Shown in pieces: positions 1 through 9,128 of a DNA stretch of 64,000 bases; the first letter of the stretch is position 1; each line of letters begins with the position of its first letter. The position numbers were made by a program, and so were the translations under genes. The DNA is taken from assembly GCF_003952525.1 (NCBI RefSeq), contig NZ_CP034451.1, positions 2,108,001-2,172,000 on the forward strand, in the 5' to 3' direction. The notes beneath the pieces were generated by a model. The model was not told where the DNA came from and ran no database searches. It worked only from the letters and a program-made list of their open reading frames with translations. The stretch is from Mesorhizobium sp. M3A.F.Ca.ET.080.04.2.1 (GTDB taxonomy: Bacteria > Pseudomonadota > Alphaproteobacteria > Rhizobiales > Rhizobiaceae).

Positions 1-69
1 AACGTGATGAAGGACCTGAAAAATGTGACCACGCCGGGAGGCACGCTCTATGTGTTCCGGCTGCCCTGA
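1..69 (+). CDS. C-terminal end of probable PQQ-dependent alcohol dehydrogenase (partial)
   Basis: The window opens inside a frame-1 reading frame that stops with TGA at 67-69. Only 22 residues are visible, ending TPGGTLYVFRLP, which resembles the C-terminus of methanol/ethanol-type quinoprotein dehydrogenases. The genes that follow (a XoxJ/MoxJ-like binding protein and a cytochrome c) are the usual partners of such an enzyme. The identification rests mainly on this context. Confidence 0.55.
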   Translation, partial: NVMKDLKNVTTPGGTLYVFRLP

Positions 70-916
70 TGCGTTCGGCCTGAGCTTGCGCCGGCGAAAG
101 GCGTTCCAGCGCCTCATGGCCTGGGTCGCGGCGCTTGCCCTGCTGCTTGCGGCGGCTGCTGCCGAAGCGCGCGAGCTCAGGGTCTGCGCCGATCCAAACA
201 ACATGCCCTTTTCCAACACGGCCGGCCAGGGCTTCGAGAACAAGATTGCGAGTATCGTCGCCGCCGAACTCGGCGCCAGCCTGACCTACACATGGTGGGC
301 ACAGCGACGCGGTTTCGTCCGCAACACGCTGAAGGCCGGGCTCTGCGATCTCGTGCTTGGCACGCCGGCCAATGTTGAAATGCTGCGCACCACCACGCCC
401 TACTACCGCTCCTCCTACGTCTTCGTGACAAGACAGGACGGCCCGGATATCTCGTCATTCAACGACCCGCGCCTGCGTGACATTCGCATCGGCGTTCAGC
501 TCATCGGCGACGACGGCGCCAACTCGCCGCCGGTCCAGGCGCTCGGCCGCCGCGGCATCGTCGGCCGTCTGGTCGGCTATCCCGTCTATGGCGACTATTC
601 CGCCCCCAATCCTCCGGCGCGGATCGTCGAGGCGGTGGCCGGCGGCGAGATCGATCTCGCGGTCGTGTGGGGACCGCTCGCCGGTTATTTCGCCGCGAAA
701 CAGAAGGTGCCGCTCAGGATCAGGCCGGTCGCGCCCCGCATCGACGGACCTCTGCTGCCGATGGTCTATGACATCTCCATGGGCGTCCGGCGCGAAGACG
801 ACCGTCTGCGCGGCGAGGTCGATGCCGCGCTATCCAAGCACAAGACGGAGATCGACGCGGTGCTGGCGCAGTATGGCGTTCCCCGCCTCGATGCCGCCGG
901 GAGCCCGGTGCGATGA
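50..916 (+). CDS. Quinoprotein dehydrogenase-associated periplasmic binding protein (XoxJ/MoxJ-like)
   Basis: A secreted bacterial solute-binding-protein-3-type fold. After a hydrophobic signal segment ending near AEA, the mature part starts RELRVCADPNNMPFSN and contains GFENKIASIVAAELG, typical of the family that sits beside PQQ dehydrogenases and is thought to help the dehydrogenase mature or meet its cytochrome partner. The start is uncertain: ATG at 50 overlaps the upstream gene, TTG at 86 keeps a basic n-region (LRRRKAFQR), and ATG at 116 gives a shorter signal peptide. The 3' end overlaps the next gene by ATGA, so it belongs to the same operon. Confidence 0.8.
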   Translation: MCSGCPDAFGLSLRRRKAFQRLMAWVAALALLLAAAAAEARELRVCADPNNMPFSNTAGQGFENKIASIVAAELGASLTYTWWAQRRGFVRNTLKAGLCDLVLGTPANVEMLRTTTPYYRSSYVFVTRQDGPDISSFNDPRLRDIRIGVQLIGDDGANSPPVQALGRRGIVGRLVGYPVYGDYSAPNPPARIVEAVAGGEIDLAVVWGPLAGYFAAKQKVPLRIRPVAPRIDGPLLPMVYDISMGVRREDDRLRGEVDAALSKHKTEIDAVLAQYGVPRLDAAGSPVR

Positions 917-1446
917 AGCCCGGCCTCGCCATGCTGCTGTGCGCGTCTCTGGTGCTCGCCGCTTGCCAGCGCGAGGAGCGGGACACCCGACCGCAATCCT
1001 CGCTCGGGTCCGGCGAGCAGCCGACGCCGGTGACGACGCTGGAACCGGGCGGCGGACGGCCCTCGCCCAGCGACAACAAGGCCGCCGGTTTCGAGGCGAA
1101 CGCCTTTCACCTCAGCGAAGGCAAGCGGCTGTTCGGTTGGTTCAACTGTTCGGGATGCCACTCCAATGGCGGCGGCGGCATGGGACCGGCGCTGATGGAC
1201 GAAAAGTGGGTCTATGGCAGCTCGATGGAAAGCATCCACGCCACCATCCGCGACGGACGGCCGAACGGCATGCCGGCTTTCCGCGACAAGATCCCCGACG
1301 ACCAGATCTGGGAGCTTGCCGCCTTCGTGCGTTCGCTGAGCGGCAAGGCGCCCTCTTCAGCCGCGCCGTCGCGCAATGACGACATGATGGTGCATCCGTC
1401 GGAAAACCGCCTGCCGGATGCCGCAACATTGGGGAAATCGCCGTGA
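913..1446 (+). CDS. Lipoprotein-type mono-haem cytochrome c
   Basis: A 177-residue protein with a lipoprotein signal (LVLAACQ, acylated Cys about residue 18) and one haem c site, CSGCH, near residue 82. The later GMPAF motif supplies a plausible Met axial ligand. It probably carries electrons from the upstream quinoprotein dehydrogenase to the oxidase encoded next, held to the periplasmic face by its lipid anchor. The gene overlaps its neighbours on both sides (ATGA upstream, GTGA downstream), which suggests translational coupling. Confidence 0.85.
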   Translation: MKPGLAMLLCASLVLAACQREERDTRPQSSLGSGEQPTPVTTLEPGGGRPSPSDNKAAGFEANAFHLSEGKRLFGWFNCSGCHSNGGGGMGPALMDEKWVYGSSMESIHATIRDGRPNGMPAFRDKIPDDQIWELAAFVRSLSGKAPSSAAPSRNDDMMVHPSENRLPDAATLGKSP

Positions 1447-2456
1447 GGCGCCTCGGCTCGATGGCATCCGCCATGGCCTGCGTCTTGTTTCTGCAGGGAT
1501 GCGCAGGCTGGCAATCGGCGCTCGACCCGAAAGGTCCCGCGGCAAGTGAGCTGGCATGGCTGATCTGGTTCTTCACCGGGCTTTGCGCGGCGGTGTGGGT
1601 GCTGGTGATGATCGCTCTGGCTGCACCACTGGTCCTGCGCTCGCGCCAACGCACCGAGCCGCTTGTGCTCGACGCCGGCGCCGACGACCGCAAGTTCCGC
1701 GTGGTCGTAGCCGCGCTTGGCGTGACGGCGTTGATCCTGATCGGGCTCACCTTGCTCAGCTTCTTCGCCAATCGCACGCTGGCGGCGATCGGCTCGGATG
1801 CTGCCCTGACCATCCGCGTGACCGGGCACCAATGGTGGTGGGAAGTACGCTACGAGAACGCGCAGCCAAACCGGATCCTGACGACGGCGAACGAGATCCA
1901 CATCCCTGCCGGCGAGCCGGTCCGGCTGATTGTGACCTCGACCGACGTGATCCACTCCTTCTGGATCCCGAGCCTGGCCGGCAAACTGGACCTCATCCCC
2001 GGCCATATGAACGTGCTCGATATCGAGGCGAACAAGCCGGGCATCTACCGTGGCCAGTGCGCGGAGTTCTGCGGCGCCCAGCACGCCAATATGGGAACAT
2101 TCATCGTCGCCGAGCCGCGGCCGAAATTCGATGCCTGGCTGAACGAGCAGTTGCAGCCGGCCGCCGCGCCGACGAGCGGCGAGGCCAAGGCCGGCGGAGA
2201 CCTGTTTGTCAAGCGACCCTGCGTGATGTGCCACCGAATAGGCGGCACGAGGGCCGGCGGAACGGTTGCGCCCGATCTTACCCATATAGCCAGCCGGCAG
2301 ACGCTCGCGGCCGGAACCCTGACGATGAGCCGCGGCAATCTCGCCGCCTGGATAGCCGATCCCCAAGGCATCAAGCCCGGCGCCCACATGCCGGTGGTCA
2401 GCCTCAACGGCGACGAGCTCAACGCGATCGTCGCCTATCTCGAGGGGCTGAGATGA
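1443..2456 (+). CDS. coxB: Cytochrome c oxidase subunit II with fused cytochrome c domain (caa3 type)
   Basis: It starts at a GTG overlapping the previous stop. An N-terminal lipobox-like segment (FLQGCAG) is followed by two transmembrane helices and a cupredoxin domain. The CuA ligand block GQCAEFCGAQHANM lies near residues 200-213. A C-terminal cytochrome c domain has haem site CVMCH near residue 260 and a Met in GAHMPV. The fused haem domain defines a caa3-type oxidase that takes electrons directly from c-type donors. The 337-residue length fits such fusions. It overlaps coxA by ATGA. Confidence 0.95.
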   Translation: MRRLGSMASAMACVLFLQGCAGWQSALDPKGPAASELAWLIWFFTGLCAAVWVLVMIALAAPLVLRSRQRTEPLVLDAGADDRKFRVVVAALGVTALILIGLTLLSFFANRTLAAIGSDAALTIRVTGHQWWWEVRYENAQPNRILTTANEIHIPAGEPVRLIVTSTDVIHSFWIPSLAGKLDLIPGHMNVLDIEANKPGIYRGQCAEFCGAQHANMGTFIVAEPRPKFDAWLNEQLQPAAAPTSGEAKAGGDLFVKRPCVMCHRIGGTRAGGTVAPDLTHIASRQTLAAGTLTMSRGNLAAWIADPQGIKPGAHMPVVSLNGDELNAIVAYLEGLR

Positions 2457-4426
2457 GCAGCGCCGACCTGACCAGCGAGCGCGATTTGCCGCAGCGCGAC
2501 ACCGCCGGTAAGGGCGATCTTGCCCCCGAACGGGACGGGCCGCGCGACACCGGCATGGACGACGCCAGTCTGCAGCGCTGGCTGACGCAGACGTGGCGGA
2601 CGCCGTCCGGCATCGTCGGCGCGCTGTCAAGCGTCGACCACAAAATCGTTGCGCGGCGCTATCTGATAACGGCTTTCGTCTTTCTGTGCCTGGGCGGACT
2701 CAACGCGGTCGCGATGCGAATCCAGCTCTCCGGACCGCGGCGCGGGCTGATCGGACCAGACCTCTACAACCAGCTGTTCACGATGCATGGCGTCACGATG
2801 ATGTTCCTGTTCGCCGTGCCGATCGTGCAGGCGACCGGCATCTACCTGGTGCCGCTCATGGTCGGCACCCGCAACATCGCCTTCCCGCGCCTCAACGCCT
2901 TCAGCTACTGGATCTACGTCTCGGGCGGCATTTTTGCCTGGGTTTCTTTCGCCCTCTCGATGGCGCCGGACGTCGGCTGGTTCGCCTATGTGCCGCTGTC
3001 CGGACCCGAATTCGCCCCCGGCAAGCGCGCCGACGTGTGGGCGCAGATGATCACCTATACCGAAGTATCGTCGCTGGCGGTCGCCGTCGCCACCATCGTC
3101 ACCGTGCTCAAGCAGCGCGCGCCCGGCATGTCGCTGGACAAGATCCCGCTCTATGTCTGGGCGATGCTGGTCACCTCCTTCGTCGTCGTCTTCGCCATGC
3201 CGGCGGTGATGATCACCTCGACCTTCCTGATCCTCGACCGCCTGGTCGGCACGCACATCTTCAATCCGGCCGAGGGCGGCGACGCGCTGCTGTTCCAGCA
3301 TCTGTTCTGGTTCTTCGGCCATCCCGAGGTCTACATCATCTTCCTGCCGGCGACGGGCATGGTCTCGGCGATCATTCCCGCCTTCGCGCGGCGACCGATC
3401 TTCGGCCATCTCGGTCTGGTCCTGTCGCTGATCGCGGTCGGCTTCCTGTCGTTCGGCCTCTGGGTCCATCATATGTTCGCGACGGGACTGCCGAAGCTCG
3501 GCGCCAGCTTCTTCACCGCGTCGAGCATGATGATCGCCATTCCCAACGGCTTGCAGATCTTCTGCTGGCTCGCGACATTGTGGGACGGCAGGCCGGTGAT
3601 CCGCACACCGTTGCTGTTCGTCTTCGGCTTCTTCTTCATCTTCGTCATCGGCGGCCTCACCGGCGTCATGCTCGCCTCGGTGCCGCTCGACCTGCAGGTG
3701 CACGACACCTATTTCGTCGTCGCCCACTTCCATTATGTGCTGATCGGCGGATCGGTGTTTCCGCTGCTTGGCGCAGCCTATTTCTGGTTTCCCAAGATCA
3801 CGGGGCGGATGATGAGCGAGGCCCTCGGGCGCTTGCACTTCTGGCTGGCCTTCATCGGCTTCAACGCGGCTTTTTTCCCGATGCACATCGTCGGCTTGTG
3901 GGGCATGCCGCGACGGGTCTACACCTATCCGGCCGAGCTTGGCTGGGGGAACATCAATCTCTTCATCACCGCCGGCGCGGCGCTCTTCTTTCTGAGCTTC
4001 GTTCTGTTCACCTTCAACCTCGTGCATGGCGCCATGAGGGGTGTGCCCGCGGGTGACAATCCCTGGGATGCCGGCACGCTGGAATGGGCGACTTCGTCAC
4101 CACCGCCAAGCTACAATTTCGCGCGCATTCCGGTCGTCAGCCATGTCGAGCCGCTCTGGGCCGAACGCGAGGCAATGCCTGTAGCGACGGGGCTTCGGGT
4201 CGATGCACGCGAGCTGCTCATCTCCACGGTGGCCGAAGCCCGCCCCGATATCCGGGAAAAATCGGCGACGCCATCGATCTGGCCGCTGCTTGCCGCCGTC
4301 GCGGTCGGCGCCACCTTCCTCTACTCGATCTTCACGCCGTGGGCGATCGTTTGGGGCGCGGTGCCAATCGCCGTCACTTTAATCGGATGGTTCTGGCCGA
4401 AAGGCGATCCGGAGGACGAGGAATGA
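2453..4426 (+). CDS. coxA: Cytochrome c oxidase subunit I
   Basis: The catalytic subunit of a haem-copper oxidase, 657 residues from an ATG that overlaps the coxB stop. An upstream in-frame open stretch is not used. Visible ligands are the low-spin haem His in LFTMHGVTMM, the CuB His and cross-linked Tyr in HPEVYI, the CuB pair in WVHHMF, and the two haem ligands in HDTYFVVAHFHYV. The first 50 residues are a charged soluble tail. The C-terminal extension ends in two extra predicted helices before PKGDPEDEE, making the protein longer than a minimal subunit I. It couples O2 reduction to proton pumping in the inner membrane. Confidence 0.96.
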   Translation: MSSADLTSERDLPQRDTAGKGDLAPERDGPRDTGMDDASLQRWLTQTWRTPSGIVGALSSVDHKIVARRYLITAFVFLCLGGLNAVAMRIQLSGPRRGLIGPDLYNQLFTMHGVTMMFLFAVPIVQATGIYLVPLMVGTRNIAFPRLNAFSYWIYVSGGIFAWVSFALSMAPDVGWFAYVPLSGPEFAPGKRADVWAQMITYTEVSSLAVAVATIVTVLKQRAPGMSLDKIPLYVWAMLVTSFVVVFAMPAVMITSTFLILDRLVGTHIFNPAEGGDALLFQHLFWFFGHPEVYIIFLPATGMVSAIIPAFARRPIFGHLGLVLSLIAVGFLSFGLWVHHMFATGLPKLGASFFTASSMMIAIPNGLQIFCWLATLWDGRPVIRTPLLFVFGFFFIFVIGGLTGVMLASVPLDLQVHDTYFVVAHFHYVLIGGSVFPLLGAAYFWFPKITGRMMSEALGRLHFWLAFIGFNAAFFPMHIVGLWGMPRRVYTYPAELGWGNINLFITAGAALFFLSFVLFTFNLVHGAMRGVPAGDNPWDAGTLEWATSSPPPSYNFARIPVVSHVEPLWAEREAMPVATGLRVDARELLISTVAEARPDIREKSATPSIWPLLAAVAVGATFLYSIFTPWAIVWGAVPIAVTLIGWFWPKGDPEDEE

Positions 4427-5028
4427 AGCAGCGCCCCGTCGCCGATCTTTCAACCCTGCCGAGCTTTGGGGTTGGTCCGCGCAGCCCGACATGGTGGGGC
4501 ACGCTCGGCTTCATGGCGCTGGAAGGCACCGGCTTCGCGCTGGCGGCCGGCGCCTATCTTTACCTGGCGCTGTCATGGTCCGAATGGCCGCTCGGCGCAC
4601 CGCAACCCAACCATTGGCCGGGCACCATCGTCACCCTGCTTCTGATCGTCAGCGTGGTGCCGAACCACATCCTCAACCGCCACGCCGAGCACTGCGCCAT
4701 GACGCCGGTGCGAATCTGGCTGGTGGTCATGTCGCTGCTCGGCATCGCCCCGCTCATCGTGCGCTGGTTCGAGTTCCCGGCGCTGAATATCTACTGGGAC
4801 ACCAATGCCTACGGCTCGATGCTGTGGGTGCTGCTGGGCCTTCACACCACGCACCTCATCACCGATGTCGGCGATACGATCGTGCTGACGGTGCTGATGT
4901 TCACGCGCCATGGCTACAACGGCCGCCGTTTCGGCGACGTCGGCGACAACGTCTTTTACTGGGATTTCGTGGTGCTGACCTGGATCCCGATCTATCTGCT
5001 TATCTATTGGGTCCCGAGGCTAGGCTGA
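4423..5028 (+). CDS. coxC: Cytochrome c oxidase subunit III
   Basis: A 201-residue polytopic membrane protein with the subunit III pattern (FMALEGTGFALAAG, GLHTTHLITD, YWDFVVLTWIPIYLLIYW). It lacks the first two helices of long subunit III proteins, as is common when subunit I carries extra C-terminal helices. It starts by ATGA overlap with coxA. It stabilises the catalytic subunit and assists proton uptake. Confidence 0.93.
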   Translation: MKQRPVADLSTLPSFGVGPRSPTWWGTLGFMALEGTGFALAAGAYLYLALSWSEWPLGAPQPNHWPGTIVTLLLIVSVVPNHILNRHAEHCAMTPVRIWLVVMSLLGIAPLIVRWFEFPALNIYWDTNAYGSMLWVLLGLHTTHLITDVGDTIVLTVLMFTRHGYNGRRFGDVGDNVFYWDFVVLTWIPIYLLIYWVPRLG

Positions 5029-5029
5029 G

Positions 5030-5371
5030 ATGCGCGCTTTGCGGTTAGGCATATCCTGGGCTGGGCTCCTGTCCGGCCCGTTGGCATGGGCCGTGTCGAC
5101 GCAGCTGAACTACGCCCTGGTGCCCTGGCAGTGCAATCGCCAGGTGCCGGTCGTGCTTCCCGTGGCGCTGTTGCTCGTCCTGCTCTCGCTTCTCGGAGGT
5201 GCGCTGTCGTGGCAGGCGAAGCGCCGGGGCGGCGCTGCCTTCAAACCGGAGCGCACGCGCAGCACCGAGGATTTCGTCGCCGATCTCGGCATGTTTTCGG
5301 CGTCGCTGTTTGCTCTCGTCATCGTCATGCAGGGCAGCGCCGCGCTTATTCTCGACGAGTGCCTGCGATGA
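5030..5371 (+). CDS. Small membrane protein of the oxidase operon, unknown function
   Basis: A 113-residue protein with three predicted hydrophobic segments (about residues 8-27, 39-58 and 88-107). It lies one base after coxC and overlaps the ctaG-like gene by four bases. I do not recognise a family. Its fixed position between coxC and ctaG suggests a small accessory or assembly subunit of the caa3 oxidase, but that is inference from context only. Confidence 0.75.
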   Translation: MRALRLGISWAGLLSGPLAWAVSTQLNYALVPWQCNRQVPVVLPVALLLVLLSLLGGALSWQAKRRGGAAFKPERTRSTEDFVADLGMFSASLFALVIVMQGSAALILDECLR

Positions 5372-6246
5372 GCTTCGACGCGTTCTTCTCGACCTCGATC
5401 TGCTATGGTGCCGGCGCGCCCGAGGTCGGATGGACGATCGCGCTTCCCATAACTTTTCCGCTTGCCGCGATTGCGCTCCTCTATGCGATGGGCGCGGTCC
5501 GGCTGTGGCGCCGCAGCGCCCAGGGCAGGCCTCTGCGGACACGGCAGGCGCTGTTGTTCGCTGCAGGCTGGGCTGTGCTGACGGGAACGCTCGTCAGCCC
5601 GATCCACGCCTTGGGCGAACGAATATTCACTGCGCATATGGCCGAGCATGAACTGCTGATGGCGGTCGCCGCGCCGCTGCTGGTCGCCGCCTGCCCGGCC
5701 GCCGTGCTGATCTGGGCTTTGCCCGCCGCCCTTCGGCGGGGCATGCGAAAGTTCACGCGCGGCAGCGTGCTGCAGGCTCTCTGGAGGTTTGCCAGCCGTC
5801 CCCTCAACGCGACAATCATCCACGGCATTGCAATCTGGATCTGGCACATCCCCGTCCTGTTCGAGGCTGCCCTGCGGCACGGCGTGCCGCACTATGCGCA
5901 GCATGCGAGCTTCCTCGGCACCGCCCTGCTTTTCTGGTGGGTGCTTCTGCCGCGCCTCGGCCGCCAGCAGGCCTATGGCAGCGCGGTCATGCATCTGTTC
6001 TTCACTTCGCTGCATACCGGCCTGCTCGGCGTTCTGCTGCTGCTGTCGCCGAAACTCTGGTATCCGCAGAACGCGGCGGGCGCTGGATTATGGAACCTGA
6101 GCCCGCTCGAAGACCAGCAGCTTGCCGGGCTGGTGATGTGGGTTCCGGCCGGGCTGGTCTATGGCGGGGCCGCCTTGCTGCTCGCCGGGCTGTGGATCCG
6201 GACGAGCGCAACAAGGGAGGCGAGAGATGCACTCCGCGCTGTCTAG
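5368..6246 (+). CDS. ctaG: caa3-type oxidase assembly protein CtaG
   Basis: A 292-residue polytopic membrane protein. HMAEHELLMAVAAPLLV, GIAIWIWHIPVLFEAAL and LEDQQLAGLVMWVPAG match the caa3_CtaG family, which differs from the Cox11-type CtaG of mitochondria. The family is needed for making active caa3 oxidase, probably through CuB or copper delivery; several His residues lie in or near helices. It starts by ATGA overlap and shares about 20 bases at its end with the following cytochrome gene. Confidence 0.9.
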   Translation: MSFDAFFSTSICYGAGAPEVGWTIALPITFPLAAIALLYAMGAVRLWRRSAQGRPLRTRQALLFAAGWAVLTGTLVSPIHALGERIFTAHMAEHELLMAVAAPLLVAACPAAVLIWALPAALRRGMRKFTRGSVLQALWRFASRPLNATIIHGIAIWIWHIPVLFEAALRHGVPHYAQHASFLGTALLFWWVLLPRLGRQQAYGSAVMHLFFTSLHTGLLGVLLLLSPKLWYPQNAAGAGLWNLSPLEDQQLAGLVMWVPAGLVYGGAALLLAGLWIRTSATREARDALRAV

Positions 6247-6643
6247 GCTTGTTGCCGGGGCCAGCGCCGCTCTTGTCCTGCTGGTTGCGATCATCTCCGG
6301 GATGACCTTGTGGTCCGACCGAAGCGATCGCGTCAGGCACGAGGCGGACGTCGCTACAGGCGGCGTTGGGGAGCGCGCCATTCCGATCATGACGGCGAAT
6401 GGCTGCTCCGGCTGTCATACGATCAGTGGCGTTGCGGGCGCGCAAGGCCAGGTCGGTCCGCGCCTCGACGCAAGCCTGGCAGGCCGGGTCTACATTGGCG
6501 GCGTGATGGCGAACAATCCGCAAAACATGATCCGCTGGATACGTTCGGCCCGGGAGATCAATCCGCACACCGCCATGCCCTCGACGAAAATCACGGAGCA
6601 GCAGGCGCGCGACATCGCGGCCTATCTCTACGCCTTGAAGTGA
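6227..6643 (+). CDS. Membrane-anchored mono-haem cytochrome c
   Basis: A 138-residue protein from ATG 6227, chosen because AAGGGAGG lies just upstream and the start gives a clean N-terminal anchor (ALVLLVAIISGMTLW). The haem site is CSGCH near residue 61; the likely axial Met is in HTAMPS. It resembles small cytochromes that end oxidase operons and probably feeds the caa3 enzyme. Its stop abuts the stop of the convergent ABC permease gene with no intervening base. Confidence 0.88.
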   Translation: MHSALSRLVAGASAALVLLVAIISGMTLWSDRSDRVRHEADVATGGVGERAIPIMTANGCSGCHTISGVAGAQGQVGPRLDASLAGRVYIGGVMANNPQNMIRWIRSAREINPHTAMPSTKITEQQARDIAAYLYALK

Positions 6644-7447
6644 TCAGCTTGCAGAGCGCCGGGACCAGAGGCCGCGGCCTGGATCATAGCCGATCACAGC
6701 TGTCAGGAAGAAAAGACCGAGGCAGCCAAGGACGATGAGTGCGGAAACCGGATCGAAGCGCAGGTAGAGCGCGAAGCGGATCAGTTCGACCGCCGAACTG
6801 AACGGATTCCAGGCGGCAACGGTTGCCAGCACCGGCCCAGCTTCGGCCAAGCGCCAGATCGGATAGAGCGCCGTCGAGGCGAAGAACATCGGGAAGATGA
6901 CGAAGTTCATGACGCCGGCGAAGTTCTCCATCTGGGTCGATATTGAGGAGATAAGCAGGCCGAATGCGCCGAGCATCAGCCCCGACAACACAAGCGCCGG
7001 AAAAACCGCGAGATAGCCGAGGACCGGCGGCCGCACGTCCCAGTAGCGCGCGATGAGCAGGAAGAGATAGACCAGCGGCAGGCCGACAATGACGCTGGCC
7101 AGCAGGCGCGCGGCAAGCAGGTACCAGCGCGGCAGCGGTGCCGTCAGCAGCAGGCGCATGCTGCCCATCTCGCGGTCGTAGACCATCGCCAGCGAACTTG
7201 CCATGGCATGGAAGAGCAGCATCATCGCAGCCAGTCCGGGCACGACGTAAACCTCGTAGAGGACATAGGTTTGATAGGGCGGCGTGATCGACAGGCCGAG
7301 CACCGAGCGGAAGCCGGCGGCGAAGATCACCAGCCAGACAAGCGGCCGCACCATCGCCGAAAGCAGCCGGCCGCGCTGCCGCAGCGTGCGCAGCATTTCC
7401 CTGCGCAGGATGCCATCGAGCGCCCGCAATGCGTGGTCCGTCTTCAT
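6644..7447 (-). CDS. ABC-2 type transporter permease (PQQ-associated)
   Basis: A 267-residue membrane protein with about six helices and the ABC-2 pattern (SSLAMVYDREMGSMRLLLTAPLPRWYLL near residues 83-110; FPMFFASTALYPIW later). It starts by ATGA overlap with the ATPase gene, so the two form one export-type transporter. In the known gene neighbourhood of PQQ-dependent alcohol catabolism this pair travels with a beta-propeller protein and a binding protein, as here. The substrate is unknown. Confidence 0.9.
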   Translation of the reverse strand: MKTDHALRALDGILRREMLRTLRQRGRLLSAMVRPLVWLVIFAAGFRSVLGLSITPPYQTYVLYEVYVVPGLAAMMLLFHAMASSLAMVYDREMGSMRLLLTAPLPRWYLLAARLLASVIVGLPLVYLFLLIARYWDVRPPVLGYLAVFPALVLSGLMLGAFGLLISSISTQMENFAGVMNFVIFPMFFASTALYPIWRLAEAGPVLATVAAWNPFSSAVELIRFALYLRFDPVSALIVLGCLGLFFLTAVIGYDPGRGLWSRRSAS

Positions 7448-8169
7448 GGCGATTCCGTCAGCAAGTCGAATGCCTCCGCGATGCCGGCGACCCCGAAATC
7501 GGCGGCGATCCGATCGCCACGGCCGGCCCAGCGCACCGTGCCTTGGTGGAGAACCACGACATCGTCATCGGCCGCCACCTCTTCGAGAAAATGCGTCGCC
7601 CACAGCACCGCGATGCCACGCTCCCGGCAAAGCGCGCGCACGTGGCGCTCGAGCGCGCGCCGGCCCGGCAGGTCGAGCCCGGTGGTCGGCTCGTCGAGCA
7701 GCAGGAGGCGCGGCTTGTGCATCAAAGCACGCGCGATCTCGACCCGCCGCCGCTGCCCGCCTGAAAGCACCCGGGCCGGGTCGTCGATCCTGTCCAGCAC
7801 CTCCAGACGGCCGAGTTCCTCGACAGAGCGCTCGTGGCTCACCGTCTTGGTAAGCCCGTGGAGGGCGGCGTGGTAGCGCAGATTTTCGCCTACCGTCAGA
7901 TCGAGATCGAGCGTCTGCAGCTGGAAGACGACACCCATTCGCGCAAGCGCGGCGGCCGGATTGGCGTCCATCGCGTGATCGAAGACGCGCACCGAACCGG
8001 CACGGGCGTGATAAAGGCCGGTGATCAGCGAGAACAGCGTCGTCTTGCCGGCGCCATTGCGTCCGAGCAGGACGCACATCCTGCCCTCCGCTACCGAGAA
8101 TGACACGCCGTCGAGAACTCGTCTGTTCCCGAAGCTGTGACCCAGATTGGCGACCGACAAAGCGTTCAT
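7444..8169 (-). CDS. ABC transporter ATP-binding protein (PQQ-associated exporter)
   Basis: A 241-residue ATPase with Walker A GRNGAGKTT, signature LSGGQRRR, Walker B LLLLDEPTTGLD and an H-loop in ATHFLEE. ATG 8169 is chosen because it makes an ATGA overlap with the upstream propeller gene; a GTG at 8190 would add seven residues. It is drug/polysaccharide-exporter-like and pairs with the adjacent ABC-2 permease. Confidence 0.92.
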   Translation of the reverse strand: MNALSVANLGHSFGNRRVLDGVSFSVAEGRMCVLLGRNGAGKTTLFSLITGLYHARAGSVRVFDHAMDANPAAALARMGVVFQLQTLDLDLTVGENLRYHAALHGLTKTVSHERSVEELGRLEVLDRIDDPARVLSGGQRRRVEIARALMHKPRLLLLDEPTTGLDLPGRRALERHVRALCRERGIAVLWATHFLEEVAADDDVVVLHQGTVRWAGRGDRIAADFGVAGIAEAFDLLTESP

Positions 8170-9128
8170 GGCCCGATCACGACTCCCCACGGGCCGCGCC
8201 CCACCGGCAGCGATTTCACCACCTCCTGGTTCTCCAGATCGATGAACGAGATGTCGCCGGAATTGCCGTTGGCGCTGATCAGCCGCTTCTGATCATCGGA
8301 GAGCGCGACGTGCCACGGCCGCTGGCCGACGAGATAGAGGCGGCGGACCGCGAGCGTTTTGGCGTCGACCTCGGCAACTCTGTTGGCGGGTCCGAGCGCC
8401 ACATAGGCGCTCGCCCCATCGCGGGACATTTCGATGCCGACCACCTGCACGCCTTCGCGTCGGATGCCCGGCACCTCAAACCGTATCTTGCCGGTTTGTT
8501 CGCGTGTCGCCGTGTCGAACACGGTGACCGTGCCGCGGATCTCGGACGAGACCCACAATTGCTTGGCGTCGGGCGAGAACGCTGCCGCGCGCGGCCGCGT
8601 GTCGACCAGCAGATTGTCGACGAGTTCAAGCGTGCCGGCGTCGATCAGATGCAGCATGCTGGTGGTTTCGGAGGTGCAGGCGACGTAGCGGCCATCGGCG
8701 CTGACCGCCATGCCTTCAGGCTCGACGCCGACATCGACGGTGCCGACGATCTTGGCAGCCGCGATGTCCACCACCGAGACCAGATTGTCGTTCTCGTTGG
8801 CGACGAACAGCCGCTTGCCGTCCGGATGGACAACGAAGAATTCCGGATCGGTTCCCGAAGGGAGTTGGCCGACCACCTGTCGTTTGGCGAGGTCGACGAC
8901 GTCGATGCGGTTGTCATCGCCTTCGGCGACAAACAGCTCCTTCCCGTCGACCGAGAGCGCCATCCCGCGCGGGCGCCGGCCGACGTCGATCGTCGCCGAC
9001 AGCGTCATGCTGGCTCCATCCACCACTGCCACGGTGTTGTCCTGCTCGTTGGACACATAGATGGTCTCGGCCGCGCTGGGACCAGCAAGAGCGAAGGTCG
9101 CCAGGAGAAGCGCGGTCAGAACTTGCAT
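8166..9128 (-). CDS. PQQ-associated YncE-like beta-propeller protein
   Basis: A 320-residue secreted protein. The signal peptide (MQVLTALLLATFALAGPSAA) is followed by seven-blade-like repeats built around YVSNEQDNTVAVVD, LFVAEGDDNRIDVVD and LFVANENDNLVSVVD, each followed by a VGxxPxGM turn. The start is supported by GAGGAAAG just upstream. Proteins of this type accompany PQQ-dependent catabolic operons; a role in substrate binding or cofactor handling in the periplasm is plausible but unproven. It overlaps the preceding binding-protein gene by 13 bases. Confidence 0.9.
   Translation of the reverse strand: MQVLTALLLATFALAGPSAAETIYVSNEQDNTVAVVDGASMTLSATIDVGRRPRGMALSVDGKELFVAEGDDNRIDVVDLAKRQVVGQLPSGTDPEFFVVHPDGKRLFVANENDNLVSVVDIAAAKIVGTVDVGVEPEGMAVSADGRYVACTSETTSMLHLIDAGTLELVDNLLVDTRPRAAAFSPDAKQLWVSSEIRGTVTVFDTATREQTGKIRFEVPGIRREGVQVVGIEMSRDGASAYVALGPANRVAEVDAKTLAVRRLYLVGQRPWHVALSDDQKRLISANGNSGDISFIDLENQEVVKSLPVGRGPWGVVIGP

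Noticed and set aside
2627..4027. 466-codon open frame antisense to coxA
   Set aside because: It mirrors coxA codon use, has His/Glu/Arg-rich low-complexity composition, and the sense gene has all catalytic motifs.
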